The notes beneath the pieces were generated by a model. The model made no database searches, was not told the DNA's origin, and saw nothing but the letters and a program-made list of their open reading frames with translations. Of a stretch of DNA of 56,531 bases, positions 15,987 through 26,000 are shown piece by piece (the stretch's first letter is position 1; every line of letters begins with the position of its first letter). The DNA lies in assembly GCA_020347645.1 (NCBI GenBank), contig CP070736.1, positions 396,553 to 453,083 on the forward strand. The letters run 5' to 3'. Source of the stretch: Methanobacteriota archaeon. GTDB lineage: Archaea; Thermoplasmatota; Thermoplasmata; UBA10834. The position numbers and the translations under genes were made by a program.

Positions 15987-18755
15987 TCAAGATCGTCGCC
16001 TACATCGGGCGCGACTGATTAGCGCGAAGAGCAGAAGGACAACGACTATCGGCAGCAGCAACAACGGGAATTCGGGTATGGCGTCACCGCCCACATTTAT
16101 CTCGATGCTGCCCGTTGATGTCAAGCCGCTTCCATCCATTATCTCCACCACTACGATGTATGTGCCTGGCGATTCAAACTGATGGGATGCCTCCAGACTG
16201 TTCAGCCAATCGGTGTCCCATCCCCCGTCCCCATTCCAGTCCCAGCGGGCACACAAATCTGTAGTAGAAGTCTCAGCGTCGTACGAAGAAGAAGCATCAA
16301 AGTCAAAGATCACCGAGGTGTCACCCTGTGACTGATCTGACTCCACCGATACCACGGGTGGAGAATTGACCAGAAGTAGAGCACAGGCCTGATCCCAATC
16401 ATAAGCGAAGTGCTCTTCATCATCGCGGACTTCGACCTCCGCGGTGTAGGGCTCCTCGCGGCTTTCAGGGCAGATGAAGTCGAAGGAGAACACGAAAGGT
16501 GCACCCGGTTCAGGGGTGTCGGTGTCAGTCATCGTTGTGGCCGAGGACTCGACGCTGAAGATTACCGTGACCGTATCGCCCTCGGCGTCCGCTACCTCGA
16601 CATCGAAGCGAACCATATCGCCTGGGGAGTAGTAGTCCAATAGGGGGGCTATGGAGATGGATCGCACCAAAGGCATTGCATTTCCATCCATAACTTGCAC
16701 AACGGCGGATTCGCTCACATTGTTGTCGTGTTCGTCCGCTGCCCAGACTGTCAGTACGAAGCTGTCAATGGTTTCATAGACATGCGACGCTGAGTGGCCT
16801 TCGGTCGGGTTGCCTGAGGTTATCGCGGTGCCATCGCCCCAATCGTACCAAAAGCTCAGCTGGGAGCCGGAGGGATTGACGATGTCAATAGGCGTGACTT
16901 CAAGTGGTACGTTCAGAACAGCGGCGTACGACTCCTGAAGCGAGAACTGAGGCGATGCCATGCTGATCCGGATGTCATCGAGCCAGGCAGTGTCGTCGAG
17001 TTCACTGGTATCTGAATCCTTCGTGTAATTCCAGTATGCCGTGTGAGTCCCTTCCCCGAGGCTATATGACACGTCGGTCCAATCCACATCTCCGCTTATG
17101 GCATGGCGGATATCGTCGTTGGGGACTGAGAAATGGAGGATGTCCGAACCTTCCTCTGAAGACACTTTCCAAGAGAACGCTAAGACCGCTGGTCCCTCGA
17201 CTGCAAGTGCAAGCGATGAAGTCTCACCATCGCCCACATCACCGCTCTGAATGGAATCTTCATCGACGGCTGAGCTATCTTCGACAGGCACCCAACTCAC
17301 GCCAGACGCACAGGTGAATGTTACGCCCGAGGCGTCTACGGCGTCGTCCGAGTTCACGACATCGTACCTTGGGAAGATCACGGTCACGGCTCCGGGTGTA
17401 GTTCTAGGTACATCGATCGATTGACCTGACGACCTCGAGGGCGATCCAATCGAGAACGCTCCTTCGTGTGACTCTATCTTGAACGACGATATCGTGCCTC
17501 TCGAAGGCGAAGCGCCGACGTCCAAGAAGAAGTTCTCGTTTGAATCTTCGTAGTTCTGTACGAACTCCGTGATGTCCACGCACATGAAAGTTGGATATGA
17601 ATGGGATCCAATCCTATCTTCGATTGAAAACGGTATCTTTGATGCCACTGGCGATGACATGGATCCGACGCCGATCTCTAGAGACGCGGCTCTGGACGGC
17701 GGATCGTTGAAGTGCCAATTCGCCACCAAGCTGGGGGAGTAGTCCTCTATGTCCAGCAAGTAGTCCAACTGCGCCTTGTCAGTGGCTCCGAGCTCCATCA
17801 AAGCATCATATGTGAACCAATAGAATCCGTCAATTCCCCAGCCGTCACCCCACGAGTTCACAACCCAGAACGCTCCAACCTCATCATCATCTGTAATGGT
17901 ATCGTTGTAGCCGACGATCGTCTGGGCATGGTTCAAATCGAGCGAGTCGTACTCTTGGGAAGTAATGATGTGGTTCCCATCCGAGAACGCTGGATAGTAT
18001 TCATTCGCGTCGATGCCAAAAGTGACGGGTATTCCTTCAGCCACAAGCAGCTTGATCTCCTCAATTGTGGAAGCACCAGAATACTCAATGTTGAAAACCT
18101 CGCTCGCTCTATGAGCAGGGGCTTCACGGAAAGCCGAAGGTGAGCCCATGTCAACATACTCATACTCGTCGAAGGGCATCGTGGCCATGGTGGCGGCGCC
18201 CCAATCCTGGATTACCCTCATATTGGACTCCATGTTCGAACCAAGATCGCGACCAGCGTTTGATCTCGCGTATGTCCACGCAGGAGATATCAGTTGTGAT
18301 GGTTCGCCAAGCGGCGCAAGCGTCCAGTCGTTGTCCGTAGCCTCTTGGAAACCGTACGCGTAATATGTAGCAGCCCAGGCCGCACAGGACGGCTGAGAGG
18401 ACTGGTTCCCAACCGCCGGGAATGTGGGAAGGGCGGAAAGATTCACTGCTTCAGGCAGCTCCCCGAAATCTGCTTCTATCGCATCGTGTACGTTTACGAC
18501 ACCCACCATGGATACCAGCTCTTCTTCAGTGAGAGGCGAAAGGCCTGTTCCAAATCCGTCAACGATGACATTGTAGTTCTTTGCCGGTTCGAACACTCCG
18601 CAGGTTCTCCTGAGTCTGTCGGCGTCGTCAGAAGTCATCTTGTGGTGCAGAATAACGACGTCGGTAACGTCACATCGAGCAGCGGAGGACGAAGGCAGGA
18701 AGACGGACGCGCAGAGGATGAAGACAACGATGATGGAAGATCCTGCAGATTTCAT
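15987..18755 (-). CDS. Secreted papain-family (C1) cysteine peptidase with PKD domains and PEF-type C-terminal sorting signal
   Basis: 922 residues from ATG 18755, which follows GTGATTT and starts a signal peptide (SIIVVFILCASVFL, cleavage near SSSAA). The C1 catalytic domain has the oxyanion glutamine Gln118 and nucleophile Cys124 (NQSSQPSCAAWAA, papain spacing), the histidine in LNHAQTIVGYND and the asparagine in VVNSWGDGWG. Two or more beta-domains follow, including PKD-type repeats (YDWGDGTA, HVYETIDSFVLTVWA; WDWNGDGGW, HQFESPGTYIVVVE). The tail IPEFPLLLLPIVVVLLL plus an arginine-rich end resembles PEF-CTERM signals processed by archaeosortases. It should act outside the cell on proteins or peptides, anchored to the envelope. 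It is divergent from an ABC exporter-like operon. A longer frame to 18872 lacks a signal peptide at its start. Confidence 0.9.
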   Translation of the reverse strand: MKSAGSSIIVVFILCASVFLPSSSAARCDVTDVVILHHKMTSDDADRLRRTCGVFEPAKNYNVIVDGFGTGLSPLTEEELVSMVGVVNVHDAIEADFGELPEAVNLSALPTFPAVGNQSSQPSCAAWAATYYAYGFQEATDNDWTLAPLGEPSQLISPAWTYARSNAGRDLGSNMESNMRVIQDWGAATMATMPFDEYEYVDMGSPSAFREAPAHRASEVFNIEYSGASTIEEIKLLVAEGIPVTFGIDANEYYPAFSDGNHIITSQEYDSLDLNHAQTIVGYNDTITDDDEVGAFWVVNSWGDGWGIDGFYWFTYDALMELGATDKAQLDYLLDIEDYSPSLVANWHFNDPPSRAASLEIGVGSMSSPVASKIPFSIEDRIGSHSYPTFMCVDITEFVQNYEDSNENFFLDVGASPSRGTISSFKIESHEGAFSIGSPSRSSGQSIDVPRTTPGAVTVIFPRYDVVNSDDAVDASGVTFTCASGVSWVPVEDSSAVDEDSIQSGDVGDGETSSLALAVEGPAVLAFSWKVSSEEGSDILHFSVPNDDIRHAISGDVDWTDVSYSLGEGTHTAYWNYTKDSDTSELDDTAWLDDIRISMASPQFSLQESYAAVLNVPLEVTPIDIVNPSGSQLSFWYDWGDGTAITSGNPTEGHSASHVYETIDSFVLTVWAADEHDNNVSESAVVQVMDGNAMPLVRSISIAPLLDYYSPGDMVRFDVEVADAEGDTVTVIFSVESSATTMTDTDTPEPGAPFVFSFDFICPESREEPYTAEVEVRDDEEHFAYDWDQACALLLVNSPPVVSVESDQSQGDTSVIFDFDASSSYDAETSTTDLCARWDWNGDGGWDTDWLNSLEASHQFESPGTYIVVVEIMDGSGLTSTGSIEINVGGDAIPEFPLLLLPIVVVLLLFALISRARCRRRS

Positions 18756-18794
18756 TGAAATCACTCGAATGTAGTCCGCCTTGATACTGACCCG

Positions 18795-18807
18795 CCATAT
18801 TTTTACC
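18795..18807 (-). promoter_or_regulatory. Possible TATA box of the peptidase gene
   Basis: The minus strand reads GGTAAAAATATGG about 45 bases before ATG 18755, the best AT-rich box in the 176-base divergent region. It leaves room for a short leader with the GTGATTT ribosome site. Confidence 0.4.
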
Positions 18808-18931
18808 TTTGTGCCACATACAACACCACCTACTGGCAATTCCTCAAGCTCCTCTCGCAGGATAAGACTCATAAGAGGAACAGGCCATGGATGTCAGGAG
18901 TGTGCAATCGATTTCAGGGAGAGTGATATGA

Positions 18932-19645
18932 GTGGGCGAACTCGTAAGACTGGAGGAAATCACGAAGGAATACTATACCGGACCTCGTGCATTCAAAGCA
19001 GTTGACGACGTTTCGCTGAGCTTCGACCAGGGTGAGTTCATCATAATGCTCGGACCGAGCGGATCCGGCAAAACGACACTTCTCAACATTATCTCCGCTC
19101 TGATCAAACCAACGTCCGGAAGAGTCTTCATCGGAGACAGCGAGATTACCGCTCTTTCAGATGACAATGCAACTCGCTTCAGGGCGAAGCATATCGGTTT
19201 GGTGTTTCAGTTCTTCAACCTCTTTCCTGCTCTGACCGCAATCGAGAATGTTGAGATAGGTGTAGCTCTCAAGATTACAGAGCGTGACTTGCTGAGAACA
19301 CGCGCACTCAAATATCTTGAGATGGTGGGATTGCAGGGGATGGAGGACAAGTTTCCCGACCAGCTATCGGGGGGCGAACAGCAGAGGGTTGCGGTGGCTC
19401 GCGCACTGGCTATGGAACCGAGGATCCTTCTTGCGGATGAGCCGACGGGCAATCTCGACTCCGAGACGGGGCAGCAGATATGGAATCTTCTCAAGGACAT
19501 AAATGAGAGAACTGGCACGACAATCGTCGCGGTTACCCACTGGGGGGAGGCCTCCAGCAATGCAGATCGCACCATCCATTTGCGATCTGGCAGAATAGAT
19601 AGGATAACCAAGGACGCGACTGCCAAGGGAGACGCCAACTTCTGA
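18932..19645 (+). CDS. ABC transporter ATP-binding protein, LolD/MacB type
   Basis: 237 residues with a complete nucleotide-binding domain: Walker A GPSGSGKTT, Q-loop VFQFFNLFP, signature LSGGEQQRV, Walker B ILLADEPTGNLD and the H-loop histidine in VAVTHW. The NLFPALTAIENVE and DEPTGNLDS wording is typical of the LolD/MacB/FtsE class. These do not move substrate through a pore but drive a periplasm-facing permease. The start is GTG 18932 with GGGAGAGTGAT upstream. The permease follows with no gap, so they form one transporter. Confidence 0.93.
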   Translation: MGELVRLEEITKEYYTGPRAFKAVDDVSLSFDQGEFIIMLGPSGSGKTTLLNIISALIKPTSGRVFIGDSEITALSDDNATRFRAKHIGLVFQFFNLFPALTAIENVEIGVALKITERDLLRTRALKYLEMVGLQGMEDKFPDQLSGGEQQRVAVARALAMEPRILLADEPTGNLDSETGQQIWNLLKDINERTGTTIVAVTHWGEASSNADRTIHLRSGRIDRITKDATAKGDANF

Positions 19646-22048
19646 ATGGTGACACCATTGATACGCTATCTCATCAAGAGGATGAATCGGGAACTCAAGA
19701 GATCAAAATTCAGAGCAATAGGCAGCAGCGCGCTCGTCCTTGTCGCAGTCGCAGCGTATATCAGCTTCTCGGCGATGGTCCCTTCCGCCCTGACCTCGCT
19801 TGAGAAGATGGTGGAGGAGCAGAACATCAGCGATTTTACCGTGCATATGACTCAGGGCAACCTCTCATATGAGGCCGCTGTTTCAGGGTTAGCAGGCGTT
19901 GCGACAGTGGATCACCGGGTTACGGTTTCCTCTAAGATCAAGTATACAGACGCTCGCGGTGAGACGCAAATGGTTCCCGCTACGCTCGTCGGCATAGAAC
20001 CGAACAGATTACCGCTGGTAAACACACTGGTGATCAGAGATGGAGATGGCGATTATCTCGATGCTGATCGCGACGACGAAGTCCTCATAGAAGGGGGCTT
20101 CGCTTACGGGGAAGACATTGGACCTTGGGACAGCGTGAGTATCCTAACGTCGTCGGGATATGCCGCGTTCTCCGTCGCGGGATTGGCCTTCTCCCCTGAA
20201 CACATCATGATGCCCATCAATCCTCAGTCCGTGATACCGCTGCCCGGCTCCCTTGCAGTAGTATACATGGCAATCGACTCCGTCAGAAATGCATTCGAGT
20301 TTCCTGAGGATTACATCAACGAGCTGCTGTTCCTGTTCGACGGGATTGTGCTTCCCGAGGTTGCGATGAGCGACATCGCTGAGGCGCTGTCGAGCGCCAC
20401 GGTCACATTCACCCAACAACGCGATGAGATATACGGGTATGCTCTGATCAAAGAGGATCTCAAGCAAGGCGACAGCTTCACGGCCGTCATAGCCATGCTG
20501 ATCCTCTTGGCGGCGTTCTTCGTGACCTACTCCTTCTTCAGCAGAATCGTGGACGAGGAGAAGAAGCAGATAGGAGTTCTGAGAGCTCTGGGATACTCGC
20601 GGCGCTCAGTGCTAGCGTCCTATCTCTACATGGCGATTGCCATAGGCCTCGGAGGATCTATAGTTGGCGTCGTCATCGGCATTCCGGCAGGGGAGGCCCT
20701 CTCCAGATTCTATGTTGAGACCATGTTGCACAGTCGTGTAGTTGATCTTGTCATCAATGCCGATGCCATCATCCTTGGATTGATTTTCGGACCAATGACG
20801 ACCGGCCTCGCGTGTACCATAGCCGTCTGGGGGACGGTTTCGTTGGAGCCACACGAAGCTATCAAGGACATGCGGACGCAAAAAGTCAAGAGGCGGCGCC
20901 GTTCGAGATCGATAAGGATAGGCAGCTTCAAGAGGACGTCTTACATGACACTCTACACGCTGAGAAATACCTTTCGGCACAAAAGGAGAACGACTTTCAC
21001 CGTTGTGGCAGTCGCATTCTCCATCGTTCTTGGGGCGATGTCTTTTCTGATGGTGGAGTCTTTCGCCAATTCAATCACCAAAAGCATAGAAGATCATGAA
21101 AACTGGGACCTCGTGGTCGATTACTCGTATCCCCTCGAAAGGTCGGAGGCGGAGTCCATCTCCGTTCCAGGGCTGGAACAAGCCGTGCTGATATCGAAAC
21201 TGGCAGTTGTCTGGGAAATCGACGATGCTACCGGACAGGTGGTTGTGACGGGCCTGCCCGCGAACCAGACTATGCACAAGTATGCGCTTATCGAAGGCAG
21301 GGAGGCGGCCGACGCGAAGGAGGTCATGATAGGATACACGATGTCCAATGACCATGGCATAAGTTCCGGAGACCATATCGAATTCAGGACGGTCGACAGC
21401 AGTGTAGTGCTGTCCGTTAGTGGGATATTGGCGGATACTGTCGGCGAGGTGGTGGTCTTTATGGAGGTGATTGAGCAGCTGGCAGAGCGTCCCGCCTTCG
21501 CCGGCATGTACGTGGAGAGCTCACCCGGCACCGCGGACGACGTGATGGACGCCTTGGAGCTGCTGCCAGTCGTCGCGAACGTGCAGATGCGAGGCGAAGT
21601 CGAGTCAGGTCTCGTGGAATTCATGCAGAGCTACAGCTCCGCGCTGTATGCATTCTCTCTTGTAGGGGTGACAATAGCCACGCTTACGATCGCAAACGTC
21701 GTCTTCATGAGCGTGCTTGAGCGACAATACGAATACGGACAGTTGAGAGCGATAGGATACAGGAAGCGCGATGTGTCGAAGAGCGTCTTGGTTGAAATAT
21801 TAGCTATGATAGCCATCGGAGGCGTCGTTGCCATCCCCCTGCTGATAATCGTCTTGGAGTCATTGGTGGGGCTGTTCAGAGAGTTCTGGCCGACCTACAG
21901 CACCGTTCTATTTCTGAATGATTGGTACGGATATTTAGTCGTGCTGGGACTCACGACGGCATTCGGCCTTCTCGCAGCAGTCCCAGGAATCCGGTTCCTG
22001 GGTCGGATAGACATAGCGAAGGCGGTCTCGGGCGGCAGGTTTGGATGA
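19646..22048 (+). CDS. FtsX/MacB-like ABC permease, two-module
   Basis: 800 residues with two FtsX-type modules. A first transmembrane helix (residues ~22-45) is followed by an extracytoplasmic domain, three helices with the DEEKKQIGVLRALGYSRRSV coupling segment (~290-420), then a second module starting near 430 (FRHKRRTTFTVVAVAFSIV). That has its own extracytoplasmic domain and three final helices with the YEYGQLRAIGYRKRDV coupling segment. Duplicated FtsX modules are usual for lipoprotein- or peptide-export permeases. It begins directly after the ATPase stop. Substrate is unknown; divergence from the secreted peptidase hints at a link with export or envelope peptides, but that is inference. 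Confidence 0.9.
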   Translation: MVTPLIRYLIKRMNRELKRSKFRAIGSSALVLVAVAAYISFSAMVPSALTSLEKMVEEQNISDFTVHMTQGNLSYEAAVSGLAGVATVDHRVTVSSKIKYTDARGETQMVPATLVGIEPNRLPLVNTLVIRDGDGDYLDADRDDEVLIEGGFAYGEDIGPWDSVSILTSSGYAAFSVAGLAFSPEHIMMPINPQSVIPLPGSLAVVYMAIDSVRNAFEFPEDYINELLFLFDGIVLPEVAMSDIAEALSSATVTFTQQRDEIYGYALIKEDLKQGDSFTAVIAMLILLAAFFVTYSFFSRIVDEEKKQIGVLRALGYSRRSVLASYLYMAIAIGLGGSIVGVVIGIPAGEALSRFYVETMLHSRVVDLVINADAIILGLIFGPMTTGLACTIAVWGTVSLEPHEAIKDMRTQKVKRRRRSRSIRIGSFKRTSYMTLYTLRNTFRHKRRTTFTVVAVAFSIVLGAMSFLMVESFANSITKSIEDHENWDLVVDYSYPLERSEAESISVPGLEQAVLISKLAVVWEIDDATGQVVVTGLPANQTMHKYALIEGREAADAKEVMIGYTMSNDHGISSGDHIEFRTVDSSVVLSVSGILADTVGEVVVFMEVIEQLAERPAFAGMYVESSPGTADDVMDALELLPVVANVQMRGEVESGLVEFMQSYSSALYAFSLVGVTIATLTIANVVFMSVLERQYEYGQLRAIGYRKRDVSKSVLVEILAMIAIGGVVAIPLLIIVLESLVGLFREFWPTYSTVLFLNDWYGYLVVLGLTTAFGLLAAVPGIRFLGRIDIAKAVSGGRFG

Positions 22049-22097
22049 CATCTTCATCAACATACGGAGGGGCCTGTGTCGCGAATCAGAAAGAAAC

Positions 22098-22105
22098 GTA
22101 TATAT
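22098..22105 (+). promoter_or_regulatory. TATA box of tRNA-Gly
   Basis: GTATATAT lies about 30-35 bases before the mature tRNA-Gly 5' end, the normal archaeal box A distance. Confidence 0.6.
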
Positions 22106-22133
22106 CTGGCAACGGATTACTTCGGCAATGGAT

Positions 22134-22245
22134 GCAGGTGTAATCTAGTCTGGTCAGGATTTTGGCCTTCCAACTCCTCCAGAAATGAATTAAAAATGGA
22201 GAGGGACGAAAGCCAACGGCCCGGGTTCGAATCCCGGCACCTGCA
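22134..22245 (+). tRNA. tRNA-Gly (anticodon TCC) with a 38-base intron
   Basis: The acceptor GCAGGTG pairs with CACCTGC, discriminator A. The D stem is ATCT/GGAT, and the anticodon stem TTGGC (22162-22166) pairs with GCCAA (22212-22216). The loop reads C-T-TCC-A, so the anticodon at 22169-22171 is TCC for glycine. The T arm is CCGGG-TTCGAAT-CCCGG. Between position 37 and 38 there is an insertion, best placed at 22173-22210, whose ends can fold into a stem (CTCCA with TGGAG) as in introns cut by archaeal splicing endonuclease. The mature tRNA would be 74 bases. The exact splice bulges are not certain. No CCA is encoded. Confidence 0.92.
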
Positions 22246-22514
22246 CTTCGCTCCCCTGAGCCCAGCCTGGAACTCACCACCGTTTCGTGGCAGCACGAGG
22301 CCCTTTCTGACTCCTCTCCATTGGCGGAAGCATGCGCGTTGGCGATTGCCGAATCGAGCCGCTTAACCTACTCATCGAGGAAGCGCTGGATATGACAATG
22401 TGGCGGGAGACTCAGCGTTCTCGACTATTACGAGTCGGGTTGAGATCGTGTGCCTTCCCTCTCCTTCTTCTGCATTCTGACGTGTCCTTTCCTGACACGA
22501 ATGCATCGCACTCT
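22246..22514. other. 269-base gap after tRNA-Gly; nothing recognised
   Basis: No frame looks coding, and no integrase or repeated tRNA 3' end was found that would mark an attachment site. Confidence 0.4.
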
Positions 22515-22835
22515 TCATCCGACCTTTGCACTCTCACCGATCAGGGGAGAAACGGGTACTTCTTCGAGATTCGAGCCGACGTCGATCTCCCTGAGTTCGC
22601 CCAGTAGATCGATGATGTCATGGACATCCTCTCCTTTGGCTTTCATCTCTCCAGCGAGGTTCTCCAGGTCCCGAACTGTGTGAGTGCGAACCCACTCGAT
22701 CGCTTGAGCGTTCCGCGCCGCAGCCCGCGCAGCCTTCCTGTTCAGCATTGCATCCCATCCGCTCAGTTCGTCTGACAATGTGTCAGCTAATTGGTCGTAT
22801 CGGAGTTCACAATATTTAAATATTGTCCAATCCAT
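22515..22835 (-). CDS. Small hypothetical protein, helical
   Basis: I do not recognise this 106-residue frame. The middle is rich in alanine, arginine and glutamate (NRKAARAAARNAQAIEWVRT, DLENLAGEMKAKGEDVHDII) and predicts two or three amphipathic helices, with no cysteine cluster or membrane segment. The upstream start at 22835 would put an AT-rich palindrome (22809-22826) inside the first codons. If that palindrome is the promoter, the real start is more likely the ATG at 22748, giving about 77 residues. Its position, divergent from the TPR giant with a shared control region, is the main hint that it is real. Confidence 0.5.
   Translation of the reverse strand: MDWTIFKYCELRYDQLADTLSDELSGWDAMLNRKAARAAARNAQAIEWVRTHTVRDLENLAGEMKAKGEDVHDIIDLLGELREIDVGSNLEEVPVSPLIGESAKVG
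22809..22826. promoter_or_regulatory. Perfect 18-base AT-rich palindrome, likely bidirectional TATA or operator
   Basis: ACAATATTTAAATATTGT is its own reverse complement. It lies between the divergent small gene and the TPR giant. A TATA-like core readable on both strands could drive both, or a dimeric repressor could bind it. Confidence 0.5.
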
Positions 22836-23018
22836 GTCGAAGCATCCGGTGAAATGTCAGACTGGCAGCACCGACGCCGATCCACTAGTCAACAATGAAT
22901 CCATTTACGGCTGGATGACGTGGAAGTTACGTCGGATGTGCCAAGAAGGCCTTGTGTCAGACGGGACGAACAGTCGTGCCTTTCACCCGTCGAACGACAT
23001 GGAGTCGAAATCTGGAAA

Positions 23019-26000
23019 ATGCTTTATGACGACAAAACATTAAGTTTTCAGGACTCAGGTGAGTTTGACTTGGGGATACTCGATTCACTAACTAACAAGG
23101 AGAAGAGGCTTCTGAACAGAGTCGACAAGGAGTTGACAAAGATAGATGCCCTCATCAAAGCGGGCAAACGTGAGGAAGCATTTTCGTCTCTTAAGAAACA
23201 GATATCTCTTTTGAACGAAGGTATGGGCAGCATTGACAAGCTGAAGACCGACTTCTCGAGACTCCTATCGACGATGGGCTTCAAATCAATAACGCTCACA
23301 GAGCACAGTACTGCCGAGGATTGCGCCAAGGTCGCTCTTCAACTCGATCCGGGGAATCCTGATGCTATGGTAGTCCTTGGCAAGGCGGCCTTGGAGCTTG
23401 GGCGTGGCGAGGACGCAATCGCATGGCATAAGAAAGCGACGGAGCTGCGGCCGAAGTCGCCCGTATACTGGTCTGCGTTGGGCGATGCCCACGAATCTCT
23501 AGACGAGATATCCGATGCAATCGTAAGTTATCGGCAAGTAGTGGCTCTCGACCCAGACAGTGTAACACATTACGACAAGATTCTCTTGCATGAACCAAAG
23601 GACACAGATATCATCAATCGCAAGGGCAACGCCCTCTCGAGGTTGAAGAGATATGGTGAAGCTGTAGAGACCTTCAACTCTGGCATTGAGATACAGCCCA
23701 AGGACAAGGACTTATGGATTGGCCTGGGCGCTGCGCTGAATTTCGACGGCAAGGCCAAGGAAGCCATCGAAGCGCTTGACAAGGCATATAAGATAGATCC
23801 CAAGGATGCGTATATCCTCGACAATTTGGGGAGGATCCATCACAAACTCGGCAATCAGAAGCAAGCGCTCAAATGTTTCACTCGAGCGGTAGAACTGGAC
23901 CAATCAAATGCAGTTCTGTGGAACGAGTTAGGGGTTGTCCAGGAGGAAATGAACTCATTTGATCAGGCTATAGAGTCATTTGACAAAGCGCTGGAGATTG
24001 AGCCGGATAATCTCAACATCCTGCTGAACAAGAAGAAGACTCTGATGAAGTCCGAGCGCTTTGTCGACGCGATAGAAGTGTGCGACAGGATAATGGTCAT
24101 AGATGCAAGGAATCACGAGTCGTTGTTCGACAAAGGGCGCGCTCTCTTCGCCTTGGAGAGATATGATGAAGCCCTTACGTTTACCGAGGCATCCCTCACA
24201 ATCGCACCCGAATCGAAACCCGCGATGAAGCTCAAGAAGGACGCATTGATCAGACTGAACCGTCATGCAGATGTAGTGACGTGGTCCAACAGAATTCTGG
24301 GGGTCAGCCCGGACGACCACGAAACCATGCACGACAAAGGTGTTGCACAGACCGAGTTGGGGAAATTCCACGATGCCATCAAGACCTTCGAGAAGGCGCT
24401 GAAATCCGCACCGGACAAGCGTCGAATACTGATTAGCTTGAAGGAAGCGTACAAGAAGGTGCAGAAGGACGCCGAAGTCGTTCGCGTATGCGATGAAATA
24501 ATATCTATCGACGGCTCGGAAAAAGAAGCGCATTTCGACAAAGCCGTGGCTCTTGACAGGATGGATTGCGCCGACGAGGCCGTGGTCACTTACATAATGG
24601 CGCTGAAGAATGATCCCAAGAATCCCGACATATTCTATAGCTTGGCTGCACTCTTCCTGAGGCTCGGAAAGACAAAGGAGGCGCTTGATTACATCAAGCA
24701 GGGGCTTTCGGCCAATCCTTCCTCTGTTCTGCTGTGGCGATTAAAGGGGAGGGTCGCATTCACAGAAAAGGATTATGAGGATTCCATAGAGTCCTGGGAG
24801 AAAGCCCTCGAACTCGACCCTTCTGACTTGGCCACCGGCAGATTCCTTGGCAGAGCGCTGGTCGGAATGAAGAGGTACGAGGAGGCGCTGTCGAGATATG
24901 ATTCGGTCCTGGAAGCGGATTCGAAGGACACAGAGGCTTGGACGCTGAAAGCGGAAGCTCTGAACCTACTGGAGCGATACGATGAGGCTTTGGCGGCAAT
25001 TCGTCAGACCATGAGGCTGAGACCGAATTCTGCCGACCTCATGGTCAAAGAGGCGCGAGTCCTGATTAAACTCGACCACAGAGAGGACGCCTTGGCCTCC
25101 TTCAACTCCGCGTTGGCCGCAGATCCGAGAAATGTAGATGTCCTCGACGAGAAGAAGGAGCTGCTGAAATCGCTGAAGAGATATGACGAAGTAATTCAGA
25201 CATGCGATGAAATACTGACGTTATCGCAGAACAACAAGGACGCCTATGTCGACAGGGGAAGCGCTGCCCTGTTCCTCAAGAGGCCTAACGATGCCCTGTT
25301 CGCGTTCAATAGAGCTCTGACCATCGATGACGCGGACTTGGACACCCTTGAACTCAAGAAACTCGCACTCAAGGAGTTGGACGATAACGAGTCCGTTGTC
25401 GATGTCAGCGACCGGATATTGGAGCTCAGTCCCAAGAACAAAGCGGCTTTCTCCGACAGGGCGGGCGCACTAGATAAGCTAGGACGGCTGGAAGAGGCGC
25501 TCGAGAGTTACGAAAAGGCGATAGCACTCGATGAGAAGGATGTCTTTCTCTGGAATCGGAAGGGGTCTCTACTGCTCAATGCCGGAAAGGCAGCCCAAGG
25601 AGCAGAGGCGTTCGAGCATGCGCTCAAGCTTGACGAGAATCAGCCGTTCATACTCAACAACCGCGGAAAGGCGTATCTTGAGCTGAAGCGGTTCGAGGAA
25701 TCTCTTGCGGATTTCGACAAGGCTATCAAGATCCTGCCGAAAGTCCCTGACTTCCATACTGATAGAGGGAGAGTCCTTGCCGCTATGGGGCGATTCGATG
25801 ACAGCTTGGACTCGTTCACTGAGGCCAGGAGATATGCCCCGAACGACATCTCGGCGCTCAAGTACATGGGAATGGCACTTCTCAAGCTCAACCGTACTTC
25901 AGAGGCTCTTGGCTGCTTTGACGAAGCTATTCGTCAAGGCTCCCAGGATAGGGACCTGTGGACTGCGAGAGCCAAGGCTTCGGAAGCAGCTGGGGAGAGG

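Noticed and set aside
22332-22607. Frame after tRNA-Gly, considered as an integrase remnant
   Set aside because: No integrase motif, and no duplicated tRNA 3' end nearby to mark an attachment site.
22920-23018. N-terminal extension of the TPR giant
   Set aside because: The first 33 codons encode Arg/Cys-rich sequence unlike the rest, so ATG 23019 was preferred.
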